In this document: positions 9,069 through 18,035 of the stretch, one piece after another
How the letters are laid out: each line of letters opens with the position of its first letter
Position numbering within the stretch: position 1 is the first letter of the stretch
DNA from: Anaerolineae bacterium
GTDB lineage: Bacteria > Chloroflexota > Anaerolineae > Aggregatilineales > Aggregatilineaceae
Assembly: GCA_018432315.1 (NCBI GenBank)
Contig: JAHDLB010000019.1
Coordinates: 117,709-181,708 of the forward strand
Direction of reading: 5' to 3'
DNA: 64,000 nucleotides
Made by a program: the position numbers and the translations under genes
The notes under the pieces: generated by a model
Told to the model about the DNA's origin: nothing
Seen by the model: only the letters and a program-made list of their open reading frames with translations
Database searches by the model: none

Positions 9069-10121
9069 TCAGGGGTGCACGCTTTTCGCCCCACACGACT
9101 CTCGCACGATCAGCTCGACCGGCAGCACGATCGACGCGGCCTGGGGCGACCGGATCTCGCGTTGGGAGAGTAAGAATTGAATCGCAAAAACGCCGATCTT
9201 CGATTTCGGCACGCTGACGGTCGTCAGCGCCGGGCGGATCATGCGTGCCAGCTCGATATCATCGATCGATGTCACCGCGATATCGTCCGGCACGCGCAGC
9301 CCCCGGTCGTGCAGCGCGGCGATAACGCCGATGGCGGCCTCGTCGTGGGCGGCAAAGATCGCCGTCGGCATCCGGTCGGAGTCGAGCAGTTCCAGCGTCA
9401 GGCGGTACGCGGATGGCGACGGCTCCATCGCCGACAACACCCGGATCAGCGACTCGTCGTACGGCAGGTTAGCCTCCAGCAGCGCCTGGCGGTACCCCTG
9501 TTTGCGCTGGTCCTCGATTGCCAGAAACGCGATGCGCTGGTGGCCCAGCTTGATCAGGTGCTCGACCGCCATGTACGCCGCCGCCGCGCGGTCGAAGATG
9601 ACGGCAGGAAGCCCCCGGATCGAGTCTTCCAGGCAAACGATATTGTCGATTCGCTCGATCATCGCGTCGAGGAGCGCTTCATGCTCTGGCGTATTCATCA
9701 TCTGCGGCAAGATCAGGACCAGTGACGAGATCTCGTCGGGGTGGATGTTTTTGTTGAAAAACACCGGGTCTTTCAGGGCGTCGAAAAAACTGAAGAACCG
9801 GATGTGTTGGTGATGTTCGTGCGCGCCGTCGAACAACCCCGCCAGCACCAGGTTGTAGTACGGGCGGTTGAGCACATTGTAACTCTGCCCACCCGTGACA
9901 ATGCCGATCGCGTTGCGGGCGGCGTCGCTGCCCTGCTTCAAGCGCTGCGCGTGCTCGTTGGGCCGGTAGCCAAGCTCCTGAATCGCCTGCATGACGCGCT
10001 GGCGCGTTTCTTCCGACACGTTGCGCGGGCCATTGTTCAGCACGTACGACACCACCGCGCGCGAAACGCCGGCGCGCTTCGCCACGTCCTGCTGCGTAAC
10101 CGGTCCATCCTGTTTTCTCAT
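9069..10121 (-). CDS. LacI-family transcriptional regulator (galactan locus)
   Basis: A repressor-type regulator of about 350 residues. The N-terminal LacI helix-turn-helix is VTQQDVAKRAGVSRAVVSYV, with hinge GYRPNEHAQRLK. A periplasmic-binding-protein-like effector domain follows, with typical ends (VPDDIAVTSIDDIELARMIRPALTTV). The ATG at 10121 overlaps the stop of the upstream GH2 gene as ATGA, implying translational coupling; a further in-frame ATG at 10148 would overlap by 31 bases and is less likely. Position and family suggest that it binds galactose or a galacto-oligosaccharide. It probably acts at the palindrome 12414-12427 in the divergent promoter region; this is inference. Confidence 0.87.
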   Translation of the reverse strand: MRKQDGPVTQQDVAKRAGVSRAVVSYVLNNGPRNVSEETRQRVMQAIQELGYRPNEHAQRLKQGSDAARNAIGIVTGGQSYNVLNRPYYNLVLAGLFDGAHEHHQHIRFFSFFDALKDPVFFNKNIHPDEISSLVLILPQMMNTPEHEALLDAMIERIDNIVCLEDSIRGLPAVIFDRAAAAYMAVEHLIKLGHQRIAFLAIEDQRKQGYRQALLEANLPYDESLIRVLSAMEPSPSAYRLTLELLDSDRMPTAIFAAHDEAAIGVIAALHDRGLRVPDDIAVTSIDDIELARMIRPALTTVSVPKSKIGVFAIQFLLSQREIRSPQAASIVLPVELIVRESCGAKSVHP

Positions 10122-12331
10122 GAATCGGGTCCCTGGTCCATACTCCAAACGCCGCCTTCCCGCAGCGCGTCGATCCGCAGAGCAACCGTGACCGGTGCCA
10201 GGCCGTCAGTCTGGGCGGCGAGGGTGACCGTGCCCGCGCTGTGCCGCGCCCTGACGAAACAGGCCCCCTGCCCCCCCACCAAAATCAACGGGTTTTCGCC
10301 GATGAGCTCGGCGTCACCTTCGAGCGAGAGCCAGACCGGTGACATCTGGTACGGCAAGACATTACCATATCGGTCGACGATCTGCACGGCTATCCGCGCC
10401 ATGTCCACGCCATCGGCCACCAGTCCGGACGTATGCGCCCACACGCAGAGCTGGGCCGGCAGATGATCCGCCGCGATCTTTTGTTCCGCGACGCACGCCC
10501 CATCCACGAACCCGCGCACAGTCAAATCTTCGACGCCCATGCCCCAGGGATTGTACGGGTTCGGCCAGCGCACGACAAACGGCGGGTGCGGCAGGTGAGG
10601 ATACGCCTCGACATCGGGCCGGAAGCGCCCCAGCGACTGCTGCCCGACGCAGACCTCGATCTCCTCGCAGTTGCTGAAGACGACGAGCGGGTTGTTGCCG
10701 CCGCCGGATCGATCGCCCATCGTCCAGTTGGTCGCGGCCTGGAGCACGATCTCGTCGGCAAGCGGTTTCTGGCTGCGGTAAAAATACGCGGCGAATTTGG
10801 GCAGGCGGTAGAGGTCCATCACGCCGTGGTGGCAGACACGGTCGCCCGACCCGAACTCTTTGTGCGTGTGGTAGTCGAACGCGCACCAGCCAATCGCCCC
10901 TGCCACGCCGGGATGTCCCATCTGTAAGTTGTGTTTGCGCGCGTGAATCAGCGCCTGTTCGACGCGACGTTCTTCGTGGTCCCACGTCTTCGTGGGATAC
11001 ATGTGCCCGCCGAACTCCGTGATCACGTGCGGGCGCACGCGCGGCGGCTTGATGCCGTCCGAGAAGTCGTTGAGCGTAAACACGTCTTCGAGGAACGTGC
11101 TGCTGATGAAGTTGCGGACGCCGCCGGTTGGCCGCGTGGGATCGAGCGCGCGGGCCAGGGCATTGGTCCGCGTGTAAAGCGCATCGTCATCCGGCGATTC
11201 GTTGACGCGCACGCCCCACATGATCACCGAGGGCCGGTTGCGGTCGCGCAGAATCATCGCCTGCAAATCCTGTACGGCGAGCGCCTGCCAGTTCTCGTCG
11301 CCGATGTGCTGCCACCCGGCCAGTTCCTCGAACACCAGCAGGCCAATTTCATCGCAGCGATCCAGAAAGTGCGGCGATTGGGCGTAGTGTGACGTGCGGA
11401 CGATGTTGCAGCCAAGCTCGTATTTCAGGATGTCCGCATCCAGGCGCTGCAGCCGGGCGGGCGCCGCCGCGCCGATGTAGGGATAGGTCTGGTGGCGATT
11501 CAGGCCGAACAGCTTCAGCGGAGCGCCGTTGAGCACGAACTGCCCGTCGCCATCGAACCCGGCACTGCGGAAGCCGACCCGCACACGCTGGCGGTCGATG
11601 GGCGTGCCGCGCGCGGACAGCGTGAGATCGAGCGTATACAGCGCCGGATCTTCGAGCGACCACAGCGCGACCCGCCCGAGATCGGCCAGCTCGATGGTGA
11701 ACCGGTCCGCGCTGACGGTCTGCGTTTTACGCGCGAGCGCCCGTCCGGCGGCGTCACAGAGGACGGCTTCCAGGCTCAGGTCGTCCGCTGGCTGCGAAAG
11801 CTCGACGTCGCATTCGAGGCGCGGGCGCGCCAGCACGTCCACCGGTCGGGCGAAGACGGACGCGATGTGGCACGGATCGACGATGCGCAGATGCACGTCG
11901 CGGTACAGGCCGCCGAACGTCAGATAGTCGACCTGGCCGCCATAGGGCGGCACGTCCGGGTTTTCGGTCGCGTCGACGTAAACCATGAGGACATTCTCGC
12001 CCGGCGTCACGCAGCCGGTGATCTCGAACGAAAATGGCGTGTAGCCGCCGCGGTGTTCGCCCAGCCGAACTCCATTGAGAAACACCGTGCTCACCAGCAT
12101 CGCGCCGTCGAAGTCCAGAAAAATCCGTTTGCCGGCTGCCAGCGGTGGCAGTGTGAGGCGCTTGCGGTACGTCGACACGAACTGGTAATCGCGGTTGTCG
12201 ACGAAACGCCGGGTAAAGAGCCGGTTGCTGTGTGGCAGCGTCACCGGCTCGAACTGATCGTCGGGGGTGGCGTCGTCGACCGGTTCGGCCCGGAACAGCC
12301 AGTGCTGGTTGAAGTTTTGCACGAGTCTCAT
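10118..12331 (-). CDS. Glycoside hydrolase family 2, beta-galactosidase-like
   Basis: A 737-residue GH2 enzyme without signal peptide, so probably cytoplasmic. It has the order sugar-binding jelly roll (about 1-155), immunoglobulin-like domain (about 156-262), TIM barrel (about 263-550) and a C-terminal beta domain. The acid/base glutamate is in MWGVRVNES (Glu378) and the nucleophile in HVITEFGGH (Glu439); GLNRHQTYPYIG and IVRTSHYAQSP are family hallmarks. The neighbouring GH53 galactanase and GanSPQ-like transporter make beta-galactosidase the best guess, but beta-glucuronidase or another GH2 activity is possible. Two ATGs lie six bases apart; the inner one (12331) is eight bases from AGAAGG and is preferred over 12337. 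Confidence 0.85.
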   Translation of the reverse strand: MRLVQNFNQHWLFRAEPVDDATPDDQFEPVTLPHSNRLFTRRFVDNRDYQFVSTYRKRLTLPPLAAGKRIFLDFDGAMLVSTVFLNGVRLGEHRGGYTPFSFEITGCVTPGENVLMVYVDATENPDVPPYGGQVDYLTFGGLYRDVHLRIVDPCHIASVFARPVDVLARPRLECDVELSQPADDLSLEAVLCDAAGRALARKTQTVSADRFTIELADLGRVALWSLEDPALYTLDLTLSARGTPIDRQRVRVGFRSAGFDGDGQFVLNGAPLKLFGLNRHQTYPYIGAAAPARLQRLDADILKYELGCNIVRTSHYAQSPHFLDRCDEIGLLVFEELAGWQHIGDENWQALAVQDLQAMILRDRNRPSVIMWGVRVNESPDDDALYTRTNALARALDPTRPTGGVRNFISSTFLEDVFTLNDFSDGIKPPRVRPHVITEFGGHMYPTKTWDHEERRVEQALIHARKHNLQMGHPGVAGAIGWCAFDYHTHKEFGSGDRVCHHGVMDLYRLPKFAAYFYRSQKPLADEIVLQAATNWTMGDRSGGGNNPLVVFSNCEEIEVCVGQQSLGRFRPDVEAYPHLPHPPFVVRWPNPYNPWGMGVEDLTVRGFVDGACVAEQKIAADHLPAQLCVWAHTSGLVADGVDMARIAVQIVDRYGNVLPYQMSPVWLSLEGDAELIGENPLILVGGQGACFVRARHSAGTVTLAAQTDGLAPVTVALRIDALREGGVWSMDQGPDS

Positions 12332-12368
12332 ACACATAACCTTCTTTGGTGGCCCTGGAGGTGTTTGC

Positions 12369-12398
12369 TTGACTTTTGAATAAAACCCAGTTTATACT
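12369..12398 (+). promoter_or_regulatory. Rightward sigma70-type promoter of transporter operon
   Basis: TTGACT (12369-12374), an 18-base spacer and TATACT (12393-12398). The expected start near 12405 puts the 14-bp palindrome immediately downstream, a classic repressor roadblock position. Confidence 0.6.
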
Positions 12399-12417
12399 AA
12401 TCAACATGAGTAGTCAA
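12391..12417 (-). promoter_or_regulatory. Probable leftward promoter of GH2-LacI operon
   Basis: On the minus strand TTGACT (12417-12412) is followed after 15 bases by TATAAA (12396-12391). The spacer is short. The -35 box lies partly inside the palindrome at 12414-12427, so a bound repressor would block it. Confidence 0.45.
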
Positions 12418-12427
12418 CACGTGTTGA
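12414..12427. promoter_or_regulatory. LacI-type operator palindrome
   Basis: TCAACACGTGTTGA is a perfect 14-bp palindrome with a central CG, the usual form of LacI-family operators. It overlaps the leftward -35 box and follows the rightward start site, so one site could control both arms of the galactan locus. A second partial copy, TCAACATG, starts at 12401. Confidence 0.65.
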
Positions 12428-12507
12428 TCATTCCATCGACGGTCACTCTCGACTCATTTTTTGCGGCTGACTCAGCAGTCTGAACATCTTTATGGAGGGT
12501 CTTGGCA

Positions 12508-13710
12508 ATGAAAAAAATCCTTTCTCTCGTCGTCATCGCGGCCCTGCTGTGTATTGCAGGGGCCAGCAGCGTGGCAACCGCGCAGGATGTCGCGCTGACG
12601 CTGTGGGTCTACGATGACGGGCGCCTCGAAGTCCTGAACGCGTTGGGCGATCAGTTCGAAGCCGAATACGGCGTCGCGCTGACGGTCGAAGTCGTCGACC
12701 TGAGCGAAATCCGCAATATTATGACGCTTGGCGCGGCATCGGGCGAGGGGCCCGACATGATTATCATCCCGCACGACAACCTGGGCCCGCTGGTGGAAAA
12801 CGGTTCAGCCGCGCCGATTGACCTGGGCGACAAAGTCGACTTCTTCCTGCCCAACGCCATTGACGGGTTCACCTACGACGGCCAGTTGTACGGCCTGCCG
12901 CTGGCGGTCGAGAATATCGGCTTCTTCCGCAACACGGACCTCGTCCCCGAAGCGCCCACGACCTGGGCCGAAGTCGCTGAAGTCGGCGCGGCGCTGTTCG
13001 ACGAGGGCGCGATCGACTCGGTGATCGGCTTCCCGGACCTGACCTACAACGCCTATCCAGTTTACACGTCGTTCGGCGGGTACATCTTTGGCCGCGATGA
13101 AACCGGCAGCTTCACCGTCGACGACATCGGCATGAACAACGCGGGCATGGTCGCGGGCCTGACCTGGATCGAAAGCCTGATCGAAGACGGCCTCGTGTCC
13201 GAGAACATCGACTGGGAAGCGTCGCACGTGCTGTTTGAAACCGGGCGCTCGGCCTTCATCATGACCGGCCCGTGGGCGATCAACCGCTTCGACACCGCCG
13301 GTGTGCCCTACGCGATTTCGGCGTTCCCCGCTGCCGAAGAAGGCGGCGAGCCCGGCTACCCCTTCCTGGGCGTGCAGGGCCTGGTGGTGAACGCCAACAA
13401 GGATAACGTGCTGCTGGCGCAGCTTTTCGCCGTCGATTTCCTCGCCACCGAAGACAACTATCAGGCGATTTTCGATGCCGAGCCGCGCCCGTCGGCATGG
13501 GCCTCGATCTTCGAATCGGCCAGCGACCCGAACACCGCCGGTTTCAACGAAGCCGGCGTGAACGCCGTGCCGATGCCGTCCATCCCGGCGATGGGCTACG
13601 TGTGGGACGCGTGGGTCAACGCCGGCGCGCTGGTGGCTCAGGGCGAACTGACTCCCCAGGAAGCGCTGGACAGCGCCGTCGAGCAAATTCTGGCGCAAGT
13701 CGAAGGATAA
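12508..13710 (+). CDS. Sugar ABC transporter, MalE/GanS-like solute-binding protein
   Basis: A 400-residue extracellular binding protein. A signal peptide (KKILSLVVIAALLCIAGASS, cut near ATAQD) is followed by the family-1 solute-binding fold. Typical strings are LTLWVYDDGRLEVLNALGDQF, GPDMIIIPHDNLG, GFTYDGQLYGLPLAVENIGFF, and a MalE-like TGPWAINRFDTAGVPYAISAFP. It captures the sugar for the two permeases that follow. The GH53 galactanase in the same operon suggests beta-1,4-galacto-oligosaccharides, as in the Bacillus ganSPQ system. The ATG at 12508 lies eight bases after GGAGGG; the TTG two codons earlier is not needed. Confidence 0.88.
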   Translation: MKKILSLVVIAALLCIAGASSVATAQDVALTLWVYDDGRLEVLNALGDQFEAEYGVALTVEVVDLSEIRNIMTLGAASGEGPDMIIIPHDNLGPLVENGSAAPIDLGDKVDFFLPNAIDGFTYDGQLYGLPLAVENIGFFRNTDLVPEAPTTWAEVAEVGAALFDEGAIDSVIGFPDLTYNAYPVYTSFGGYIFGRDETGSFTVDDIGMNNAGMVAGLTWIESLIEDGLVSENIDWEASHVLFETGRSAFIMTGPWAINRFDTAGVPYAISAFPAAEEGGEPGYPFLGVQGLVVNANKDNVLLAQLFAVDFLATEDNYQAIFDAEPRPSAWASIFESASDPNTAGFNEAGVNAVPMPSIPAMGYVWDAWVNAGALVAQGELTPQEALDSAVEQILAQVEG

Positions 13711-13732
13711 CCTCCGCTTGTAGTAAGATGAA

Positions 13733-13765
13733 ACAGAGTGGCAGCCGGCAAAACTGCCACTCTGT
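13733..13765 (+). terminator. Intra-operon hairpin between binding protein and permease
   Basis: ACAGAGTGGCAG (13733-13744) and CTGCCACTCTGT (13754-13765) form a perfect 12-bp stem with a 9-base loop, followed by GCTAACTTTT. It lies directly after the binding-protein gene. Such hairpins usually protect the binding-protein mRNA or partly end transcription, giving more binding protein than permease. Confidence 0.65.
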
Positions 13766-13819
13766 GCTAACTTTTCAAGCTCCTCAATACACTTATTTTT
13801 CTGGGCTGCGAGCAAACGC

Positions 13820-15373
13820 ATGAGACACATCAACACCCAGTTATCACGTTATGGCTATATCCTCAACCTCGGCGTGATGGGCGTGCTGCTGGCCGGAATC
13901 TTGCGGGTGGTGTTCCAGTTGTACGCCGACGGGCTGTACCCGCTGGCGTCGGCGCTCAGCGCGATCACCGTGTTTCTGGCCCTGGTCTATCTGCGGCGGC
14001 GCTTCACGCCCCTGCGCTGGTTCGCCATTGGCGTCGGGCTGGCGATGTTGTTCACGCTGTATCCCATCCTGTACACGTTTTACCTCAGCGTGACCAATAT
14101 GGGCAGCGGCCACCTGATGACCAAGCAGCAGGCCATCGACCGACTCGAAAGTCAGCTTTACATGCCGGAAGGCGGGAAGACTTACGGCTGGGCGGCGTTC
14201 CGGTCGCCGGATGAAGCATATGCTCTCTGGCTGCTGCCGGAAGAGGGGCCAGGACTGCTGGCGCGGCCCGGCCAACCACTCGAAGAAGCCATGCCGGGCG
14301 AGGACGGCATCGGCGCGCCGGATCAAGACGGCATCCCCCTCACCATCGACGGGTACGAGCGACTGGCGCAGAACCAGGTCGTGCCGATCATTTCCGCGCT
14401 GGGCGCGATCGATTTCGGCGAACCGCCGGATACGGTGCGCATTCGATCGCTGCGCGAGGCCGTCACCCTCAAGCCCAAGTACCAGTACGATCCCGACCGC
14501 GACGTGATGGTCGATCAGGAGACGGGCACGGTTTACCGCCCGGTCGAAGGCACGTTCACCTCGGATGACGGCGAAACGCTGACACCCGGTTACATCGTCT
14601 ACGTGGGGCTGCACCACTTCGAACGCTTTCTGGGCAACGAGCGTTTCCGCGAGCCGCTCATCAAAATCTTCCTGTGGAACGTGTCGTTTGCATTCGCATC
14701 GGTGTTTTTGAGCTTCGCGGTGGGGCTGGTGGTGACGCTGCTGTTCGAGGGCCTGCCGGGCAGCCGCGTGATCCGCGCGCTGCTGATCATCCCCTGGCCG
14801 ATTCCGGTGCTGGTGTCGATCCTGATCTGGCGCAGCATGTTGAATCCCGACCTGGGCTTCGTCGCGCCGCTGCTGGAGTCGCTGTTCGGCAGCTCGCCGG
14901 CGTGGTTCCAGAACGCGATGTGGACGCGCGTGGCGGTGATACTGGTCAACGTGTGGCTGTCGTACCCCTACTTTTACGTGATTTCCGCCGGGGCGATCCG
15001 GTCGATCCCCCACGAGATTTACGACGCCGCCGTCGTCGATGGCGCGAGCGCGTGGGGCAAGTTCCAGCACATCACGCTGCCGCTGCTGCTGCGCATCCTG
15101 ATGCCGCTGCTGATCGCGTCCTTCACGTTCAATTTCAACAACTTCAACGTGATCTACATTTTCAACTTTGGGCTGCCGCCCATGCCGAACACGATCGTGC
15201 CCATGGGCCAGACCGACATCCTGATCTCGTTCGTGTACCGGCTGGCGTTCATCACCTCGAACGTGACCGATTACGGGCTGGCGGCGGCGATCACGGTGAT
15301 GCTGTTCCTGCTGATCAGCCTCATGGTCGTCTTTCAGGCGCGCTTCACCAACCTCTTCCGAGAGGCGGATTGA
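13820..15373 (+). CDS. Sugar ABC transporter permease, MalF/GanP-like
   Basis: A 517-residue inner-membrane subunit. Like MalF it is long: three N-terminal membrane helices are followed by a large extracytoplasmic loop (about residues 95-265), then the core transport helices. The EAA loop for contact with the ATPase reads AAVVDGASAWGKFQHITLPLL. It pairs with the MalG-like protein two bases downstream. No ATPase gene lies in this operon, so a shared MsmX-type ATPase elsewhere is likely, as in other MalEFG systems. Confidence 0.87.
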   Translation: MRHINTQLSRYGYILNLGVMGVLLAGILRVVFQLYADGLYPLASALSAITVFLALVYLRRRFTPLRWFAIGVGLAMLFTLYPILYTFYLSVTNMGSGHLMTKQQAIDRLESQLYMPEGGKTYGWAAFRSPDEAYALWLLPEEGPGLLARPGQPLEEAMPGEDGIGAPDQDGIPLTIDGYERLAQNQVVPIISALGAIDFGEPPDTVRIRSLREAVTLKPKYQYDPDRDVMVDQETGTVYRPVEGTFTSDDGETLTPGYIVYVGLHHFERFLGNERFREPLIKIFLWNVSFAFASVFLSFAVGLVVTLLFEGLPGSRVIRALLIIPWPIPVLVSILIWRSMLNPDLGFVAPLLESLFGSSPAWFQNAMWTRVAVILVNVWLSYPYFYVISAGAIRSIPHEIYDAAVVDGASAWGKFQHITLPLLLRILMPLLIASFTFNFNNFNVIYIFNFGLPPMPNTIVPMGQTDILISFVYRLAFITSNVTDYGLAAAITVMLFLLISLMVVFQARFTNLFREAD

Positions 15374-15375
15374 TC

Positions 15376-16281
15376 ATGGAAAATACGCGTAACACGCCCG
15401 CATCGCGCACCGTCCTGCTCGACCACCTGCGCACCGGCACCTGGGTCGGCTACCTGACGCGCTACCTGATCGCCGGCATGTTGATCGTGTTCGCGGTGGC
15501 CCCCGCGCTGTGGATCGTCTCGGCCTCGCTGAACCCGGCCAAGTCCCTGGTCGGCGGCACGCTCTGGCCGGAAAACCCCAGCTTCGTCAACTACCGCGAG
15601 CTGGTGACGAACGACTTCTTCCCTTACCTGACGTGGTTCGGCAATTCGCTCAAGATCGCGACGATCACGACGCTGTGCACGGTGACGATCACCTGCCTGG
15701 CGGGATATTCGCTGTCGCGGTTCCGTTTCAAGGGGCGGCACTCGTTCATGATCGCGATCCTGATCCTGAACGTGTTCCCGGCCATTCTGGGCATGGTCGC
15801 GATCTTCACCACGATTCAGCAGCTCGGGCTGTACGTCGACGCGCTGGGGCTGGATAAGCATGTCAGCCTGATTCTGATCTACACCGCCGGGTCGATGGGC
15901 ATCAACGTGTTGATGGTCAAGGCGTACATCGACACGATCCCGGTGGAACTCGACGAGTCGGCGCTGGTCGATGGCGCGAGCCCGTGGCAGACGTTTCGCC
16001 ACATCATCCTGCCGATCATGACGCCGATCGTGATCACGATTGGCGTGCTGACCTTCATCGCCGCATATGGCGACTTCGTGATCGCTCGCGTGCTGCTCAA
16101 AAGCTCGGATCAGCTAACGGTGATGGTCGGCTTGATGCTGTTCCAGACCGACCGCTTCGACCAGGATTTCGGCATGATCACGGCGGGCGCGGTGCTGGCG
16201 GCGATCCCGGTTATTCTGATCTACATCCCGCTGCAGCGCTTCGTCATCGACGGACTGACCGCCGGCTCGGTCAAGGGCTGA
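15376..16281 (+). CDS. Sugar ABC transporter permease, MalG/GanQ-like
   Basis: A 301-residue inner-membrane permease with six predicted helices and the EAA loop SALVDGASPWQTFRHIILPIM. The C-terminus (LQRFVIDGLTAGSVKG) is the typical MalG ending. It starts two bases after the MalF-like stop, and its own stop overlaps an ATG as TGATG. It forms the channel with the MalF-like protein and receives sugar from the binding protein at 12508-13710. A much longer open frame beginning inside the MalF gene is ignored, since MENTRNT is the proper N-terminus. Confidence 0.88.
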   Translation: MENTRNTPASRTVLLDHLRTGTWVGYLTRYLIAGMLIVFAVAPALWIVSASLNPAKSLVGGTLWPENPSFVNYRELVTNDFFPYLTWFGNSLKIATITTLCTVTITCLAGYSLSRFRFKGRHSFMIAILILNVFPAILGMVAIFTTIQQLGLYVDALGLDKHVSLILIYTAGSMGINVLMVKAYIDTIPVELDESALVDGASPWQTFRHIILPIMTPIVITIGVLTFIAAYGDFVIARVLLKSSDQLTVMVGLMLFQTDRFDQDFGMITAGAVLAAIPVILIYIPLQRFVIDGLTAGSVKG

Positions 16282-16301
16282 TGCAGGGAGAGAGACCGGC
16301 C

Positions 16302-18035
16302 ATGCAAAGACTGACTCTGACCCGGCTGGTGGGCCGCCTGTTGGCCGGCACGTGGCTGATGGCGGCGCTGTGGAGCACCCCCACCCACCCGGCGCAGGCG
16401 GACGAGCCGCGCTTCTACTTCGGCGTCGATCTGTCCTACGTCAACGAGATGGACGACTGCGGGGCCGTCTACCGCGAAAACGGCGCGGCGCGCGATGCAT
16501 TCGAGCTGTTCGCCGATCACGGCGCGAACCTGGTGCGCGCGCGGCTGTGGCACGATCCCGACTGGACCGAATACAGCACGCTGGCCGACGTCGAGCGGAC
16601 GTTCGCACGGGCGACGGCGGCGGGCATGGACACCCTGCTCGACTTCCACTACTCCGACACCTGGGCCGATCCGGGCCGGCAGCAGGTCCCGGCGGCGTGG
16701 GAGTCGATCACCGCCACCGACGCGCTGGCTGCCGAAGTCTACCGCTACACCAGCAGCGCGCTGCAATACCTGCATGCCGCCGATCTGACCCCGGCCTTCG
16801 TGCAGGTGGGCAACGAGATCAACCCTGGCCTGTTGAAGGCGGGCGAGGTGCGCAACGACTGGCCCCGCGACGCGCGGTTGATCAACGCGGGAATCCGCGC
16901 CGTGCGCGATTTCGCGGCGGAGACCGGCACCGACCCGCGCATCATCCTGCACGTGGCCCAGCCCGAAAACACCGAGTGGTGGTTCGCGCAGGCGGAAGCG
17001 CACGGCGTCACCGACTTCGACGTGATCGGCGTGTCGTACTATCCGCAGTGGAGCACGTTCTCCATCGCCGAGATGGGCGCACACGCCGGTTACCTGCGCG
17101 AGCGTTTCGCCAAAGACGTCATGATCGTCGAGACGGCTTACGGCTGGACGCGCGACGCGGTCACCGAAACAGCCGACAACATCCTGACGCAGGGCGTGCG
17201 GGGGTATCCGTTTTCGCCCGAAGGCCAGCGCCGCTTCATGACCGATCTCACGCAGAGCCTGATCAGCAACGGCGGACTCGGCATCGTCTACTGGGAACCG
17301 GCATGGGTATCGACGCCGTGCTCGACGCGTTGGGGCCAGGGATCGCACTGGGAAAACGCCACGTTCTTCGACTTCCGGAACGACAACGAACTGCTGGAAG
17401 GCATCGACTTTCTGAGCCATCCCTACACCGTCCCCGCCGCCCCGCCGGATGGCGTCGTCGAAGACCGATACGGCGCGCCCCTGGTCGAAGACGATCGCGC
17501 CGACGTCATCGACGGCATCGCCGCGCTGGACCTGACGGGCCTCTACGCCACAGCGGACCGGGACACGATCCAACTGGCGACAACCGTCGCGGGCGATGTC
17601 TATGCCGCCGAAGGCCATTTCCTGTACTTCTTCGACACCACGCACGACGACCAGGGCGCCGGCGCGCGGGCCGGGCGGCGTCCCATCACTGCCGCCGACC
17701 CGTTCAAACCGGAATACCGGCTCGAGCTGGGCATCAACGCCGGGGTGGGCATGGCCCACAGCAGCATCACCTTTTACGCCTGGACCAACGGGGATTGGGA
17801 AGCCGTGACGTTCACCGGCGGCATCGCCGTGCGGGCGGACGGCGGCTCGGTGATCGAGATCGCCCTGCCGCGCGCGCTGCTGGGCGAAACGCCGCAGGTT
17901 CACATCGCCGTCGTGAGCACGGATCGCGCGCGCGCCCACTCCGCCGGCGACATCCTCGGCACGGCGGACGTCCCGGCGAACTGGACCGATGACCTCGTGC
18001 TCGACACGTTTTTCGCGCTGCCAGCCAACGACTAA
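16302..18035 (+). CDS. Secreted GH53 arabinogalactan endo-beta-1,4-galactanase
   Basis: A 577-residue exported glycanase that cuts beta-1,4-galactan side chains of pectin into oligosaccharides for the transporter upstream. The signal peptide ends near HPAQADEP. The GH53 barrel (about 36-400) shows FGVDLSYVNEM, NLVRARLWHDP, FHYSDTWADPGRQ, the acid/base in VQVGNEINPG (Glu172) and the nucleophile in MIVETAYGW (Glu277). About 150 C-terminal residues form a beta-rich module (IQLATTVAGDVYA, FYAWTNGDWEAV), perhaps carbohydrate-binding. The ATG at 16302 gives a proper signal peptide and has GAGAG nine bases upstream. It is the last gene of the transporter operon. Confidence 0.9.
   Translation: MQRLTLTRLVGRLLAGTWLMAALWSTPTHPAQADEPRFYFGVDLSYVNEMDDCGAVYRENGAARDAFELFADHGANLVRARLWHDPDWTEYSTLADVERTFARATAAGMDTLLDFHYSDTWADPGRQQVPAAWESITATDALAAEVYRYTSSALQYLHAADLTPAFVQVGNEINPGLLKAGEVRNDWPRDARLINAGIRAVRDFAAETGTDPRIILHVAQPENTEWWFAQAEAHGVTDFDVIGVSYYPQWSTFSIAEMGAHAGYLRERFAKDVMIVETAYGWTRDAVTETADNILTQGVRGYPFSPEGQRRFMTDLTQSLISNGGLGIVYWEPAWVSTPCSTRWGQGSHWENATFFDFRNDNELLEGIDFLSHPYTVPAAPPDGVVEDRYGAPLVEDDRADVIDGIAALDLTGLYATADRDTIQLATTVAGDVYAAEGHFLYFFDTTHDDQGAGARAGRRPITAADPFKPEYRLELGINAGVGMAHSSITFYAWTNGDWEAVTFTGGIAVRADGGSVIEIALPRALLGETPQVHIAVVSTDRARAHSAGDILGTADVPANWTDDLVLDTFFALPAND

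Noticed and set aside
8434..9180. 248-codon open frame on the plus strand
   Set aside because: Low-complexity Arg/Thr/Ser-rich translation typical of a GC-rich non-coding frame; it also overlaps the LacI gene on the other strand.
13844..15070. 408-codon frame antisense to the MalF-like gene
   Set aside because: His/Arg/Gln-rich shadow of a well-supported permease.
14674..15375. Long upstream extension of the MalG-like frame
   Set aside because: It lies entirely inside the MalF-like gene in another frame; the MalG start is at 15376.
16221..17939. 572-codon frame antisense to the galactanase
   Set aside because: Shadow frame caused by high GC; the plus-strand GH53 has intact catalytic motifs.
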